Assembly (NCBI GenBank): GCA_002633005.1
Contig: NMRA01000231.1
Coordinates: 510,122 to 574,121 of the forward strand
DNA: 64,000 nt
Direction: 5' to 3'
Source of the DNA: Phoronis australis
Taxonomy: Eukaryota > Phoronida > Phoronidae
The notes under the pieces were generated by a model. It did no database searches. It was given only the letters and a program-made list of their open reading frames with translations, and was not told where the DNA came from. Positions 1 through 10,322 of the stretch are shown here, one piece after another; position 1 is the stretch's first letter; every line of letters starts with the position of its first letter. The position numbers were made by a program, and so were the translations under genes.

Positions 1-69
1 TGTTTGTCCAAAGTTCACCCGCTAAGTCATAAAATGCTAATTGCCGACCAAGGACACGCTTAATCCGAA

Positions 70-226
70 TTGGTCGTCTACGCTAGGCGACCAATTAGCC
101 GACCCAAGTGCCGACCACAGAGGCGACTAAGCAGACGGCTCCTAGCCGACCATTGTTGGTCGGCTGGTGGTCGGCTAGACGACCGGTCGACGGCCGGTCG
201 TCGACCAATTTCCGACCGGTCGGCCA
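70..226. repeat. GGTCGG/CCGACC-rich degenerate array
   Basis: The stretch is packed with GGTCGG, CCGACC, GTCGAC and related words in both orientations, so it can fold on itself repeatedly. No coding signal is evident. It ends where a dispersed repeat with a second copy near 41.5 kb begins. Confidence 0.6.
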
Positions 227-229
227 AAA

Positions 230-364
230 ATTCGTGATGTGTGCTGTAGTTACTAAGGTGCGTGGTCATTGTTTGTGGATACTTTGGGATTCCTCTTCTG
301 TGGTCATCCACGGGAACCCTGGCCGCATAGAGAACAATAGATTAGCATCTTCACTGTTATAATA
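230..364 (+). repeat. Dispersed repeat, copy 1 of 2
   Basis: This segment is nearly identical to 41477-41619 in the same orientation. Shared words include TAGTTACTAAGGTGCGTGG and GAACAATAGATTAGCATC. Copy 2 has a short TCCGTTGTT-type expansion near its end. No RNA polymerase III box, TIR or ORF is clear, so the class (SINE, MITE or other) is unknown. Confidence 0.8.
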
Positions 365-366
365 AA

Positions 367-1781
367 GATATAATGACGAGCACTTATCTGCAACGGTAGA
401 AGCGGAACTTAATGAAAAGGTCACGTCAGTGTCAGTTGTATGTAAACACACCCTCAACTGATGTTCGTGAGACTTTTTGCACGACTTGTAATGCATTTTT
501 CAGGATACTTAAAATGGTAACGTACTATAGATTTTGGAAAGAAATAGAATGAATAGAAAACCGCTTCAGAACATATTTATTACAAGAAAGTGAAGTCCGA
601 CCTACAAAACTGCAGCAGTATTTGTGTTGACAAAAATGAAACATTTATAAATGTGTATTTTGCAGACTATGCATTTCAAATACGATTGATGTTGGAATAG
701 TATACAGTGTCTTTCGCTAATTCTTCAATTTCTCAAGTTTCATACATGATAAACACTTTTACTGATTCAATTGTACTTGTACAAAAAATTCTCCTACATC
801 TATTTACAAAATTGTTGCACTGTGTTGTCATTAGGGGTAACTTAACGCCAAAATGTACACCTTATTCACGCAGTCGCCATTTTATAGTGAGCCTCTTTTT
901 AGTTTTGAAAAAGAAGGCTTCCTGAGCTTAATCACAGCGCTTTCGCCAATTAAAAATGGCGACTGCGTACATAATGTAAGGTCTATGGCGGAATCTGTTA
1001 GTCTGCACTCCAATATATACTAAACAAGCGTTTTTTTGTTTCAGGGAATGTAGTCAAGGAACACAGAAGTGCTAGTGCAAGCTTTATAGTAAAAGTGACA
1101 AGCATCAGGCGCCAAGGAGGGTAGACGGAGATCGCGTCAAGCCGCCAAAGTTGCCGCCCATTCTACTAACGTGCCTGAGACAGTTTAGTAAAAAGTTGTT
1201 ACCTATTAGTTGCTTAGTTTTTATGTAGATACTTTATCTTAGTTTTTATTTACTCATTTTTGAAAGTATTTTACCTTAGTTGTTCACATATCAATAAAAG
1301 TATCAAAGAATACGAGCTTTTGCTTCTTGTAAGTCACATTTGCACATGCAATAGGATTGAAAACACAAACAAAGCACACAGTTGCAGGTGTTAAACAACT
1401 TGACGCACTGAAAAATATCGTTTCATTACACTCAGAACAGTACTATTCTTGCGTTGGTCCTGTAAAAGCAACATAAACGGTTCAACACTGGCACTCTGCT
1501 GACCCACCACTGCACTTTCACCAATAGGATTAGTGTACCGGCTTAAAATGGACCACCACAATGTGTGAAAACTGGTCCTTTATGAGGCTGAAACCGGTTG
1601 TGTTGTATTGGCTCAGTAATGTCCTGTTGCTAGCCCTTTATTGGCCCGGTATAGTAACCCTGTTCCCGCCCAATACCAGACGGGTGTACAAGATGTTATT
1701 GGGCCAGTACTGGCCTACAGTGTTGGATCAATGCAGAAGACAGTAGAGGGTCTCTGTTAGCTGAATTACCTGCAGCTTTAC
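367..1781. other. No recognisable gene
   Basis: AT-rich sequence with short ORFs only. I see no family motif, TIR or exon with good splice borders. An AATAAA-type word near 1293 has no gene upstream that I recognise. Confidence 0.5.
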
Positions 1782-2014
1782 CTGGTACTGATGTTGATTG
1801 TTGGTCAGGCCCCACAGTTTTTTCCACATCAGTTTTTTCCACATCAGTTTTTTCCACATCAGTTTTTTCAATCGCGTTTTCGTCAATAAGAGCCGGCGGC
1901 GGTTTTTGTATTGATTTCACTTGACAGGAGTACTTGTTCTGGTCGTTTGGATTACCAGCTGTTTTCAGTACCAAGGTGTCTTTATCTGTCCCTTTATAGC
2001 TGAATCTCTTGTCA
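1782..2014 (-). CDS. Candidate Ig-domain exon (second half of domain plus linker)
   Basis: On the minus strand a pyrimidine-rich acceptor (TTTCATCTTCACAG) precedes 2014, and CAG|GTAAAG follows 1782; a second possible donor lies after 1770. Read from phase 2 to phase 1, the exon encodes the D to F strands of an Ig-like fold, with DTLVLKTAG followed by KYSCQVKS, where the Cys would be the F-strand Cys. It then runs into a Lys/Glu/Asp-rich linker containing EKTDV repeated. The phases match those of the 62.9-kb exon. Just upstream, 2020-2153 in another frame also reads like an Ig E-F-G stretch (EQYCQIATS), but the two are too close for a normal intron. So one is either spurious or a frameshifted duplicate. 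The protein is likely extracellular; the family is unknown. Confidence 0.5.
1815..1874 (-). repeat. 15-bp tandem repeat inside the Ig exon (EKTDV repeats)
   Basis: Four units of about CAGTTTTTTCCACAT, the last one diverged, keep the frame because the period is 15. On the minus strand they encode a repeated Glu-Lys-Thr-Asp-Val linker. Confidence 0.85.
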
Positions 2015-2153
2015 CTGTGAAGATGAAATTACTAATTAAGTCAACACCATGTGAATTTGTTGTAGACGTTGCGATTTGACAATATTGTTCAGCAGCGAAA
2101 TCTTTGTTGTTCACGCGTTTATAGGTCAAAATATAGTACGTTTCTGAGAACAC

Positions 2154-3411
2154 CTGAAATGAAAATGACTTAATTAGAAAACATGGCCAATGTTTCGTAT
2201 GCGAGTAAAAGGGCACAAACCGTTATTTCTGGATATAAAACTACATGTATGTAATATGGTTTTAGCCCATCAGTCCTGATCAAAATGTCAAGTAGTGACT
2301 AAGATTAAAAAATATCTCTTAGCAAAAACATTCTATAAATGATTAAACAGTACAATAAAAACAACCAGAAACCTAGACTACATGTGTAGAGAATTCTTAA
2401 ATGGTGAAAACTGAACGCACAGTTCCCTCTCTCTTTGGGTACGATATAGCGGTGCTGCATATTGCTGTATGTTCCTACGTCTCGGCCTAATATTCGAATT
2501 TTGATGTTTCCTCATACGAGAACCCAAATGACCCACAGCAACATATTCTAGACAAAAGTATAAGCCCTTATGCTACTATGGGGCTATGTCATCATAAACA
2601 CGGTACACGTGGAGATCCGAAGTTAACGAGGCCACAGATTCAAAGTACACATCACCCTGAGTACATTTATAAACGGCTGTTGGCACAGCAATGTTCAAGT
2701 TTATGACATTTATCGTGTCCAGGTAGTAGTATGTGCTCTAAATTAGTAAAGCAAATGAAAGAGTGGTATGATGTTTCAGTTATATCGCTACAAAAACGAC
2801 CTTTTCCACGGGCGTACCTTGCCGGTTTTACCCTAGAGAGGCTTGCTCATTAGATAATTGATCAAACATTTTACTCAGTATGTGGAGTAAATAATTGCGG
2901 ATTATCGGTTGCTTCACGACAATGATATATCCTAAATTATCAATAATAGATTCATTAGGCGTCGCCTCGCTGCTACCCATTGATGAATGATTGTAGCAAC
3001 TCTTTAGACTATGGTAGAGGATTGGCCTGCCAGTAATTATGCGAGACAATAGCAAGAATTTTCGGTAAATAAGCACATGGGCAAGTATTCGAAAAATGAA
3101 AATTTTCAGTCGTTTTGTCAACACAAATGCCGGGATGTGTTGAATACACGTGCCTGAATTAAGTGGTTTTCTGACTTCTACATTTTTACTAAAACAACAG
3201 CCTGTTTGTTTTTATTAATGATAGATGCTCCACAAAACTGAATTTGGGACTAAAACGTGACAACGGGGAGGGAGGGGCTTTTAAAAGGAAATTTTCTGAA
3301 CAAACGCCCCAGTATCTAACAATCCGACACCAGATATTGTAACACCAAATAAAGGCCCATGGGTGTTTATTTGGCATAATTTTCCGAATAAACGCCCATG
3401 GGTCTCATCAG
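2154..3411. other. No clear gene; one near-palindrome
   Basis: Short ORFs only. At 3345-3374 there is a near-perfect 30-bp palindrome centred on CCCATGGG with AAATAAA-type arms. AATAAACGCCCATGGG recurs at about 3387-3402, at the edge of the LINE. It may be the remains of a small inserted element. Confidence 0.4.
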
Positions 3412-4008
3412 GTGGGATTACCTATAGAAAATCCTTGTAAAAATGGACAAGATGGATGTCTGGACTGGCCTCGATGTAGAAGTGGCCGTCGTCTGGAGTT
3501 GAAACAACATTTTCGGTTGTGCAATGCCAGAAGGGACAATGTTATTATACATGTACATGGTACACTGTATGAAGGAGGAGGTCAACGAGTCATGGGACAA
3601 AACTGCTGAATTCGTACAACAAGTGGCTGATGATTTAACAATAGGCGAGAAGTCTATTGACCGTGCACACCGTCCTCTGGCAGAAAACAGCAAAACAGAA
3701 ATCGACCAATAATCGCAAAAGTATCGGCGGAAAGCAAATCTGCTCTCATGAAGAAGCGTACAGACATGCCAGAAGAGGTTCACATAACTGAAAATTTCTC
3801 GTCGTAAGTTAGAGTGGCCAGGAAAAAGTTATACACTTTCAAAATGGAGAAGAGGATGGAACATGCTAAAATCACATTCGACAAGATGATCAACGGTAAA
3901 GAAACCTACTGCTACGACGAAGAACAAGACATAGTCAAACGAAGAACAGGTTTTCGAAGGTCAGCTGACAGAGGCATCAATGATGAAGCAGACCCTGACG
4001 CAGAATAG
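3412..4008 (+). pseudogene. LINE ORF1 (L1 ORF1p-like) remnant
   Basis: Nucleic-acid-binding ORF1 of a LINE, split over at least three frames. Recognisable blocks are KSIDRAHRPL near 3650, matching the conserved IERAHR block of L1-type ORF1p, then HITENFSS near 3780. After that comes ARKKLYTFK...FDKMINGKETYCYDEE at 3814-3950, matching the C-terminal domain pattern (RKKL ... D-L/M-I-G-K-Y-Y-D). A stop after NFSS and frame changes near 3712 break the ORF. In intact elements this protein coats the RNA and acts as a chaperone. Confidence 0.7.
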
Positions 4009-4029
4009 CAACTTCATGAACAGAGCATC

Positions 4030-4980
4030 GATTTGAATATAGGATCCTGGAATATAGAAGGACTGGACTTCAAAATGAAGTCATCTTCTCAGGAAATATA
4101 TGAATTGTTGAGTTACGTGATATAATTGGTTTCATTGAATCATTCCAAAAATCACCTACATAATTTGAAACGTTTTTCTATAACTATACCGTCCACTCTG
4201 CAATTCGCCCCCTGGTGGGATCAGGAGTCGTCACTGTGTTAGTAAAAAATAATTTGGCACAGAATGTTACGCGCATGATTTAAACGATCGTGTCTATTTA
4301 TACATAAAGATATGTACCCCCATAGCGAAATGCAACATGTCATTATAGGTTTTATGTACCTGCCTCCAGAGGGTTCTGATTATAGCCAAAGAAGTGAATT
4401 GGAGCAGTTATATAATGACATCATACATTTTAATGTTTCAGGTACATGTAAACTAAGCCAAACCAGATTAATTCTTGCAAGTGACTTCAATGCCAGTACT
4501 GGCACTGTCTATGACTTCATTGCTGATGACAGTAGAAAATATGTTACTGTTATATAAGATACATGTAGCTGTGTCTATGTAAAAGATGATTTCGCCAAAC
4601 CAAGGAAAAACCAAGATGCCAAAACTAATAATTTTGGTAAAAGTTTAATTGATTTAAGTATGGGTTATGGTATCCACATTGTTAATGGTAGATCGAAATC
4701 TGATCCTGATGGCAATTTTACTTTTGTTTCGAGAAGAGGTTGTAGCACCATTGATTATGTTCTTGCAGAGACATCGTTGTTCGAGTACATTCAAGATTTT
4801 AGAGTATTGCAATGTGATTTATCGCTGCATTTTCCTTTACTTTGTACCCTCAGTACCCCTGCAAAATTATATCAGAAACTTACTGGTGAACCTTATATAG
4901 CATTCCAAAAACGAGTAAGATATAGATGGCATAATGAGGAAGCATGTGTATTTTTAGAAAAGTCAGGAAGGAAACGATAA
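4030..4980 (+). pseudogene. LINE AP-endonuclease domain remnant
   Basis: N-terminal domain of the LINE ORF2, which nicks the target DNA. NIGSWNIEGL at about 4035-4065 matches the first endonuclease motif. ASDFNASTG near 4480 matches the GDFNARTG motif. STIDYVL near 4750 and DLSLHFPL near 4820 match the final catalytic S-x-I-D-Y and SDH-F-P-L blocks, although the usual His-preceding residues are altered. Several stops and a frame change near 4557 inactivate it. Confidence 0.8.
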
Positions 4981-5068
4981 GTGTCGAGAAATTATGAGTT
5001 GTGTTGATATTGACATAAATGAGAGTGCTAAAGACTTAGTAGACTAACTCCCGTCATGTGGAGCGGGC

Positions 5069-6290
5069 ATGCTCGTGAGGCAAGGCAGGTGTGTAAGTAA
5101 AATGCCTAGACCCGGGTGGTTTGACAGTGAATGTAAAGAGATGAAACTACAAAAGAAGCGTCTACTGCGAGAATTTAGGGTGTCTCCGAGTGACTTAGAC
5201 CTGAGAAATTATCTTGCTAGTAGACATGAGTACACAAAGTTATATAATAAGACGAAAAAGCGATACCATACCGATAAACAAAGTGAGCCTTGTAAGTCAT
5301 TGGGGAATCCTAATAGACTTTGGAACTTTATAAAACAAAGCTTGTCAGAGCCAGTATACGATACAAAGCCTGATAATAATTATACAACTGAATTGGAGTG
5401 GTTTAGATATTTCAGTAACCTGTTTGATACTAAGTTTGCATGAAACTTTTGGTGACCTAGTTAGAAAGACTTTTGATGAGCATGACGCACAGTGTGAGCG
5501 TTGTAGACACCCACAGAGTGAGCGTGATGTAGCCAGTGCCTTTGACATGGATTAACTAAATGCCGGTATTAGAGCAGATGAATTAATAAGGGCCATTAAG
5601 AAACAAAGGAAAAATAAATCTCACGGCTGAATTCTATGAGTGTTTCCTTGAGTCCACAGTAGAACTTCTCCACAAACTTTTTAATAGAATTTAAATACCG
5701 AGCATTATCTATCCCAATGGTCAAAAAGTATGATTGTGCCATGTTACAAAATAGGAGACAAATTTAATCCAAATAATTACAGAGAGATCTCCGTTATAGA
5801 TAGCATTAATATTTTTTACAAATTTTCTTTATTCTCGTATAATTGGATGGTCGAATAACACGAAATGTATCATGGAAGAACAAGCAGGCTTTAGGACTGG
5901 GTACTCTACAATCGATAACATTTTTAACCTACAGTGTAACATCCAGAAACATATCACTAAACGGAAGGGGAAAGTATATTGTGTATTTGTTGATTTTAAT
6001 AAGGCATTTGATAGCGAAGATATTTCCCGTTTATTTTATGTCCTTTTCACCAAAGGTTTTCATGAAAAATATTTAACATTTTGCACAGTACGTACGTATG
6101 TAGGCAGAGGTATACGTACCTCTCCGGGTGGTGATATAGGTTCTCTGTTTTTTGCTGATGATTTAGTGCTGGTGTCGAATACTCTTGCTGGGCTATAGAT
6201 GAAGCTCGATGTCCTCGAAAAGTTTTGTCAAGACTGGAACTTGGAAGTTGAATTTGGGAAAACGAATGTTGTGGTATTTAAGTGAGGGGG
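5069..6290 (+). pseudogene. LINE linker and reverse transcriptase remnant
   Basis: The segment 5069-5443 (GWFDSECKEMKLQKKRLL) is the Arg/Lys-rich linker typical between endonuclease and RT. RT blocks follow: EEQAGFRTGYSTIDNIF near 5875, FVDFNKAFDS near 5985 (first catalytic Asp) and LFFADDLVLVS near 6145 (catalytic ADD box). The spacing between the D-F-K-A-F-D and F-A-D-D blocks is much shorter than normal, so an internal deletion is likely, and there are additional stops. Reverse transcription activity is lost. Confidence 0.85.
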
Positions 6291-6410
6291 CATGCTTTCA
6301 AGTATTGAAAGGTGGCTTTTGGCGATAAGAAAGCAGATACCAAATCGTACTAAAAGTACCTAGGATTCAAATTCTCCTGCAGACTTAAATGGACAGAGTG
6401 TTGTATCTAT

Positions 6411-6995
6411 TTGACAAAATTACTGGGTATGGTACTTAGGTACCCACTGAATTGTTATAGTACGCTTAGGGAAAAAAGTGAAAATGGTAATTGTAACTGG
6501 GCACACCGTGTCAAAGAAATTTTGTATAGGTACGGCTATGGAGAAGTGTGGTTATTTGGCCCAGGCAATAGTGCTGAGTTTATTATGCTATTCAAACAGA
6601 GATTAATGGATTGTGACGTACAGGAATGGCTACTGGAAATAGGTAGCTCAAATGAATTTGAATTCTACAATCTTATTAAACGTAATCTTGTCAGCGAGCA
6701 ATATGTGAATTGTTTAAGCGCCTATTTGAGAAAAATACTTGCGCAATTTCGGTGTTCAGGTCACTCACTTAATATAGAGAAAGGGAGACATATGGGTACT
6801 CCTAGAGGTGGGAAAATATGCGGCATTTGCTGTCTGGATGAAATTGAAGATGACCATCATTTCATGTGTCGATGCCCTGTTCTTGGAGACATTAGAAGAA
6901 ATCTTCTCCCAGAGCTTGTCAATGTTAGCTCTTCTCTTGTTAGGTTATTGCAACAGCGCCTCACATTCTATATTCAGAAGGCTATGGCTTTTTAA
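6411..6995 (+). pseudogene. LINE ORF2 C-terminal region with zinc-knuckle
   Basis: A 194-codon open stretch in one frame. It contains the post-RT region, then KICGICCLDEIEDDHHFMCRCP (about 6815-6885), matching the C-x2-C-x~9-H-x4-C signature found at the C-terminus of many L2/CR1-like LINEs. It stops at 6995, close to the natural end, followed by a short 3' UTR and the simple-repeat tail. This is the best preserved part of the element. Confidence 0.8.
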
Positions 6996-7118
6996 AAGAG
7001 AATAACTGCTCTCCTTGTAAATATTCTGAATATACGTTTGAATTTATGTATATATGTATGAGTAGGCAAAGCCTACGATGTACAATAAACATTATTGTTA
7101 AAATTATTACTATTACTA

Positions 7119-8000
7119 TTATCTAATAACATATTTATCTGGATTTGCTAGAAGGCGTATACAGGATTCTTGAGTTGGGTGCATCCATTGAACTTCTTTC
7201 ATAAAACGTGACCTAAGCCTAGTATATCCCTTGCAAATTAACGGGAAGTTGTATTCATCCTCTACAAAACCATCAATGTAAATCAAACATAATGCATTAT
7301 AATGTTCCACTTTCTCGTGCCTGCACATTTCCACTTTTAGTCTACTTTTAGTTGGGACAAAGTAACCGAGTAAACGCTTGAATAAGATTATTATGTAACG
7401 GTAACTTAAGATACTGTTCAAAGCAGAAGACAGCTAAGAACAAGGTTGGCGATCAAAAATTGAGCATAATGCAAAATTTAAATACTACTGCTATTCTTTG
7501 CTTGAAGACACTTAAAAACGAGACTTCGCATGTGATACCTTCATTCAACCAAATTTCGTAAAAACCGTATTTCGCACTTGTCTAACAGAAGATATCCAAG
7601 TATTTCTTCTCTTCCGATCTAAATCAACTAACATTTCATAAACCGCTTTAGCATACATGTATCTCGTAGGCAGAATTTTCAACAAATTTAGACAACATTT
7701 TACACATGACATAGTACTTTGCATAGAGCGGATAAATTCCACATTCGCCCACTACAGCTGCGTTAGAGCAGGAGTTTTCAACTACAAGAGCAATTCTACA
7801 GAATTTCACATATTCATTTTCAAGCCATTTATATTCATTTGAAAGCCCAGATTTGTGCACCGTAGGTCATAATTGGCACGGCAAAGAGTTCAAGTTACAG
7901 ACTCAATGACAATCCGAGCACCGGTTCTGCATTTTAGAGATAGACATAGCAGCTTCACTACCTTGATGTGCCAGAATGACAGTTCTTAGCTTTAAATTGT
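7119..8000 (-). pseudogene. 3' end of a second, oppositely oriented LINE
   Basis: Minus-strand frames encode the same C-terminal region as the neighbouring LINE but from a different element. From 7990 downward: a block ending GSEAAMSISKMQ, then GIYPLYAKYYVMCKML, then a KRRNTWISSVRQV block, and finally VEDEYNFPLICKGYTRLR at about 7240-7275, which matches the VEDEYHFLLxCP-x-Y-x-x-LR zinc region. At least two frame changes separate the blocks. The two LINEs meet tail to tail near 7120. Confidence 0.75.
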
Positions 8001-8138
8001 TTTCAAAAATGCTTCTTCTGACCAAGGAGAATAAGGGCACTTTGTCTAAACGTTACAACGTAGACAAACCGATGTATGTTATGGGTCTTTTCGTACGAGT
8101 GAAATAAGAAGAAAATTGTGAGTCGTTACTGAACTTAC

Positions 8139-8306
8139 TTGAGATAAAAGGACATCTGCTGGCATTTTCAAGCCCCGAAGTACATGAATGTGTTACAATG
8201 TAGACCCGTACGAAAGCAACGCTATTGGTGTCTAGTGTAGGCAGGAAATGACCGTGTACTATTCGAGAAATAATTAGGCAATTTGCATACTTTCTTGAGC
8301 CGTATG
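8139..8306 (-). CDS. Possible Ig second-half exon (uncertain)
   Basis: On the minus strand TTTTCATTTTACAATAG precedes 8306 and a strong GTAAGTTC donor follows 8139. The open frame ending in phase 1 contains VAFVRVYIVTHSCTSG and ENASRCPF, which could be F and G strands of an Ig fold. However, that frame enters in phase 1, while the upstream half-domain exon at 8436-8574 leaves in phase 2. Either there is a frameshift or this is not its partner. Confidence 0.3.
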
Positions 8307-8435
8307 CTATTGTAAAATGAAAAATGCAGCTAAACATAGCATTCATGTACAGAATCACCGTAAAAGAGTTGGATGTATGCGCGTCAACTTTATCAATTTT
8401 ACAGGAATGGTAATGTTAGAAACTAAATACATTAC

Positions 8436-8574
8436 TTTGGAGATATCTTTTTGTTGTCGAAGAACCAATTGACAACCACGGTGTCCAATCTATGCCTTTC
8501 GAAACCACATGTGATCTCGCTCTTGTCTTGTGAGAATGTCAAGGCATCAGGGCCACTTAACATTACAGGTGGTT
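8436..8574 (-). CDS. Ig-domain exon, first half
   Basis: The exon lies between a minus-strand acceptor ATATAATTTCAG and a donor AAA|GTAATG, entering in phase 1 and leaving in phase 2 (139 bp). The peptide reads PPVMLSGPDALTFSQDKSE, then ITCGFERHR and VVVNWFFDNKKI. This is the A to C part of an Ig domain: the B-strand Cys and the C-strand Trp are 14 residues apart, as expected. The second half should lie at lower coordinates; 8139-8306 is the only candidate. Such domains act outside the cell in adhesion or recognition. No family name is justified. Confidence 0.65.
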
Positions 8575-8578
8575 CTGA

Positions 8579-9941
8579 AATTATATTTCGAGACTCACTA
8601 GTTGATGGTTGCATGAAACAGTTTCAGTAGGGGCTCAACTATGATTCACAAATTGTCAGCAATTTTTTAGACATTGTTTATTCACTTGTGCCATACTTTG
8701 ACAAAAACGTGGATCTTTAAACTGAAACCTTATACTGTAATCATATAAATGAAAACTATTCGAGAGTCGAATCTATAATCAGATGGCATAGAATCTCAAA
8801 ATGTGGCGCAAATATCTGTATGAAATTGGTAAAACTTCGAGTAGATTAGTTGTTTTCGATGTTGCTTGGTGATGATCTCCATCAATCGTATGGTGAGCAT
8901 GTTTTGCCATAATAAACACAAACTGACAAACCATGTGTGCGTGGAAGAACGCACAACGTTTTTGTGATTTAGAAATCGTGGTCCAGTCTTTGTGTAGTAC
9001 ACCGGAATTCACATAGAGGCTCCTGCCAAAAGGTGGGCTCCTTAGTTGCTGCCCACTATTAACAGATGAATGTCCGCTCTTTACTTGGGTTAAAGCGGGT
9101 ACTCATTCTTTTCTGCCGCTGTATCTGTCAATCCATTGCAGAAACTTTCTTAAATTTAGTCAATGTACTTCTATGAGATTGACAATAAAATGCGGCGACT
9201 TTTGGACAGATCAAAGTATCACTCGGCGCTCTCGTGGAAATTTTACTTTTTACATTTTCCTCTATATCTTCGAAGTTCCTAAACAAGCTTCATGAAATTG
9301 ACCTTACGCCAGCAGAAGATAGCACCGCCTATGGTGTCACGTGATGTGGAAGTCGACATCAGAGAGTGGCTTCGTCAAGCAAGACCGGTGTTCTAACTTT
9401 TTTACGTAGAAGTTGGCGAACATTAGCTTCCCTATGAATCTAGCCATGACAAAGACAAAAAGCAAGAGCTCAAAAAAGGTTCCTACGGGAACAAGGTGAA
9501 GATTTACGTCGAGGACACCTAACATGCAAACCGCCCGCGCATGTTTATGAAGTCAAATCCGACGAGCCTCAGCGTCGACAAAAACTGCACGAATGCGTTT
9601 AAAAATAATAGTAAAAATCCTTAAACAATATCAATTCTTCCCTCAAAACAAAACGAATGTTTTACTAAGATATTGTGTTTACCAAGAAAGCTACTGATCT
9701 GTAACTGTAACAATTTAGCCGATAATTTCGTGTCCAGTGATCGCCGATGGTCGAGCCGGCGCCGTGACAGATACACGTAAAAAGTCGAATTTCGGAGTAA
9801 TTGTAACCATTCAAATTAACACTTCAAAGGTATAGTGATTTTGATGAAGCAACACCAGCCTAACCCGGTCAGCACCTGAGTGGTGACTGTGATTATGACC
9901 TCTGAAGACAGACTAAACAAAGCACACTTGCCGACTGGGGA
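8579..9941. other. No recognisable gene
   Basis: Intron-like or intergenic AT-rich sequence. Short minus-strand ORFs near 8.8-9.0 and 9.34-9.53 kb show no domain or splice context. Confidence 0.5.
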
Positions 9942-10322
9942 ATGTTGCCAATCTGTTGTTTTATATATCTTAGTTGTATACTCCGTACATGTCAACCATT
10001 ACGGGCGTATGAGAACAACATTCTGACCGAGTTCCCTCTTAAAATTATCGTCTCTAGCACTCCACGGCGAAAGCTACAAAAGTTAAGCCATCCAGGAACT
10101 CTCAACATTTCTGAAACCGGACTGAGGAGGAGATTTCGAAATCCAGTCAACGCCGATAGCCCCAATACTGAACATGACGACAGTCGTGCCCTCGGTCACA
10201 CGGTCACTGATCATAGCTACGCTGTGTTTACAAGCGAGAAAGAGGACTTGCTTGGTATTATAAAGCAAAAAAATGAAACATGGGTTTTAATTGCACACAC
10301 TATCCAACCTGCTGTCCCATGA
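9942..10322 (+). CDS. Unassigned 126-codon ORF with signal-like N-terminus
   Basis: The ORF starts with ATG and a hydrophobic stretch (LPICCFIYLSCIL) followed by RTCQP, which looks like a secretion signal. The remainder is polar and contains basic sites (RRK, RRRF) that could be processing sites of a small secreted precursor. No family is recognised, no conserved Cys pattern is visible, and no upstream promoter is clear. It may be an isolated first exon, a complete small gene, or chance. Confidence 0.25.
   Translation: MLPICCFIYLSCILRTCQPLRAYENNILTEFPLKIIVSSTPRRKLQKLSHPGTLNISETGLRRRFRNPVNADSPNTEHDDSRALGHTVTDHSYAVFTSEKEDLLGIIKQKNETWVLIAHTIQPAVP

Larger units (their letters stand above)
3412..7126 (+). 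mobile_element. Decayed APE-type non-LTR retrotransposon (LINE)
   Basis: Order on the plus strand: ORF1 remnant, AP endonuclease, linker, reverse transcriptase, C-terminal zinc region, then an AT-rich ATTACT-type simple tail at about 7095-7126. The reading frame is broken by many stops and shifts, so the copy is dead. The ORF1 part resembles L1-type ORF1p, while the C-terminal region resembles L2/CR1/Daphne-like elements. The exact clade cannot be fixed by eye. The 3' tail abuts the 3' end of an oppositely oriented LINE. Confidence 0.85.
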
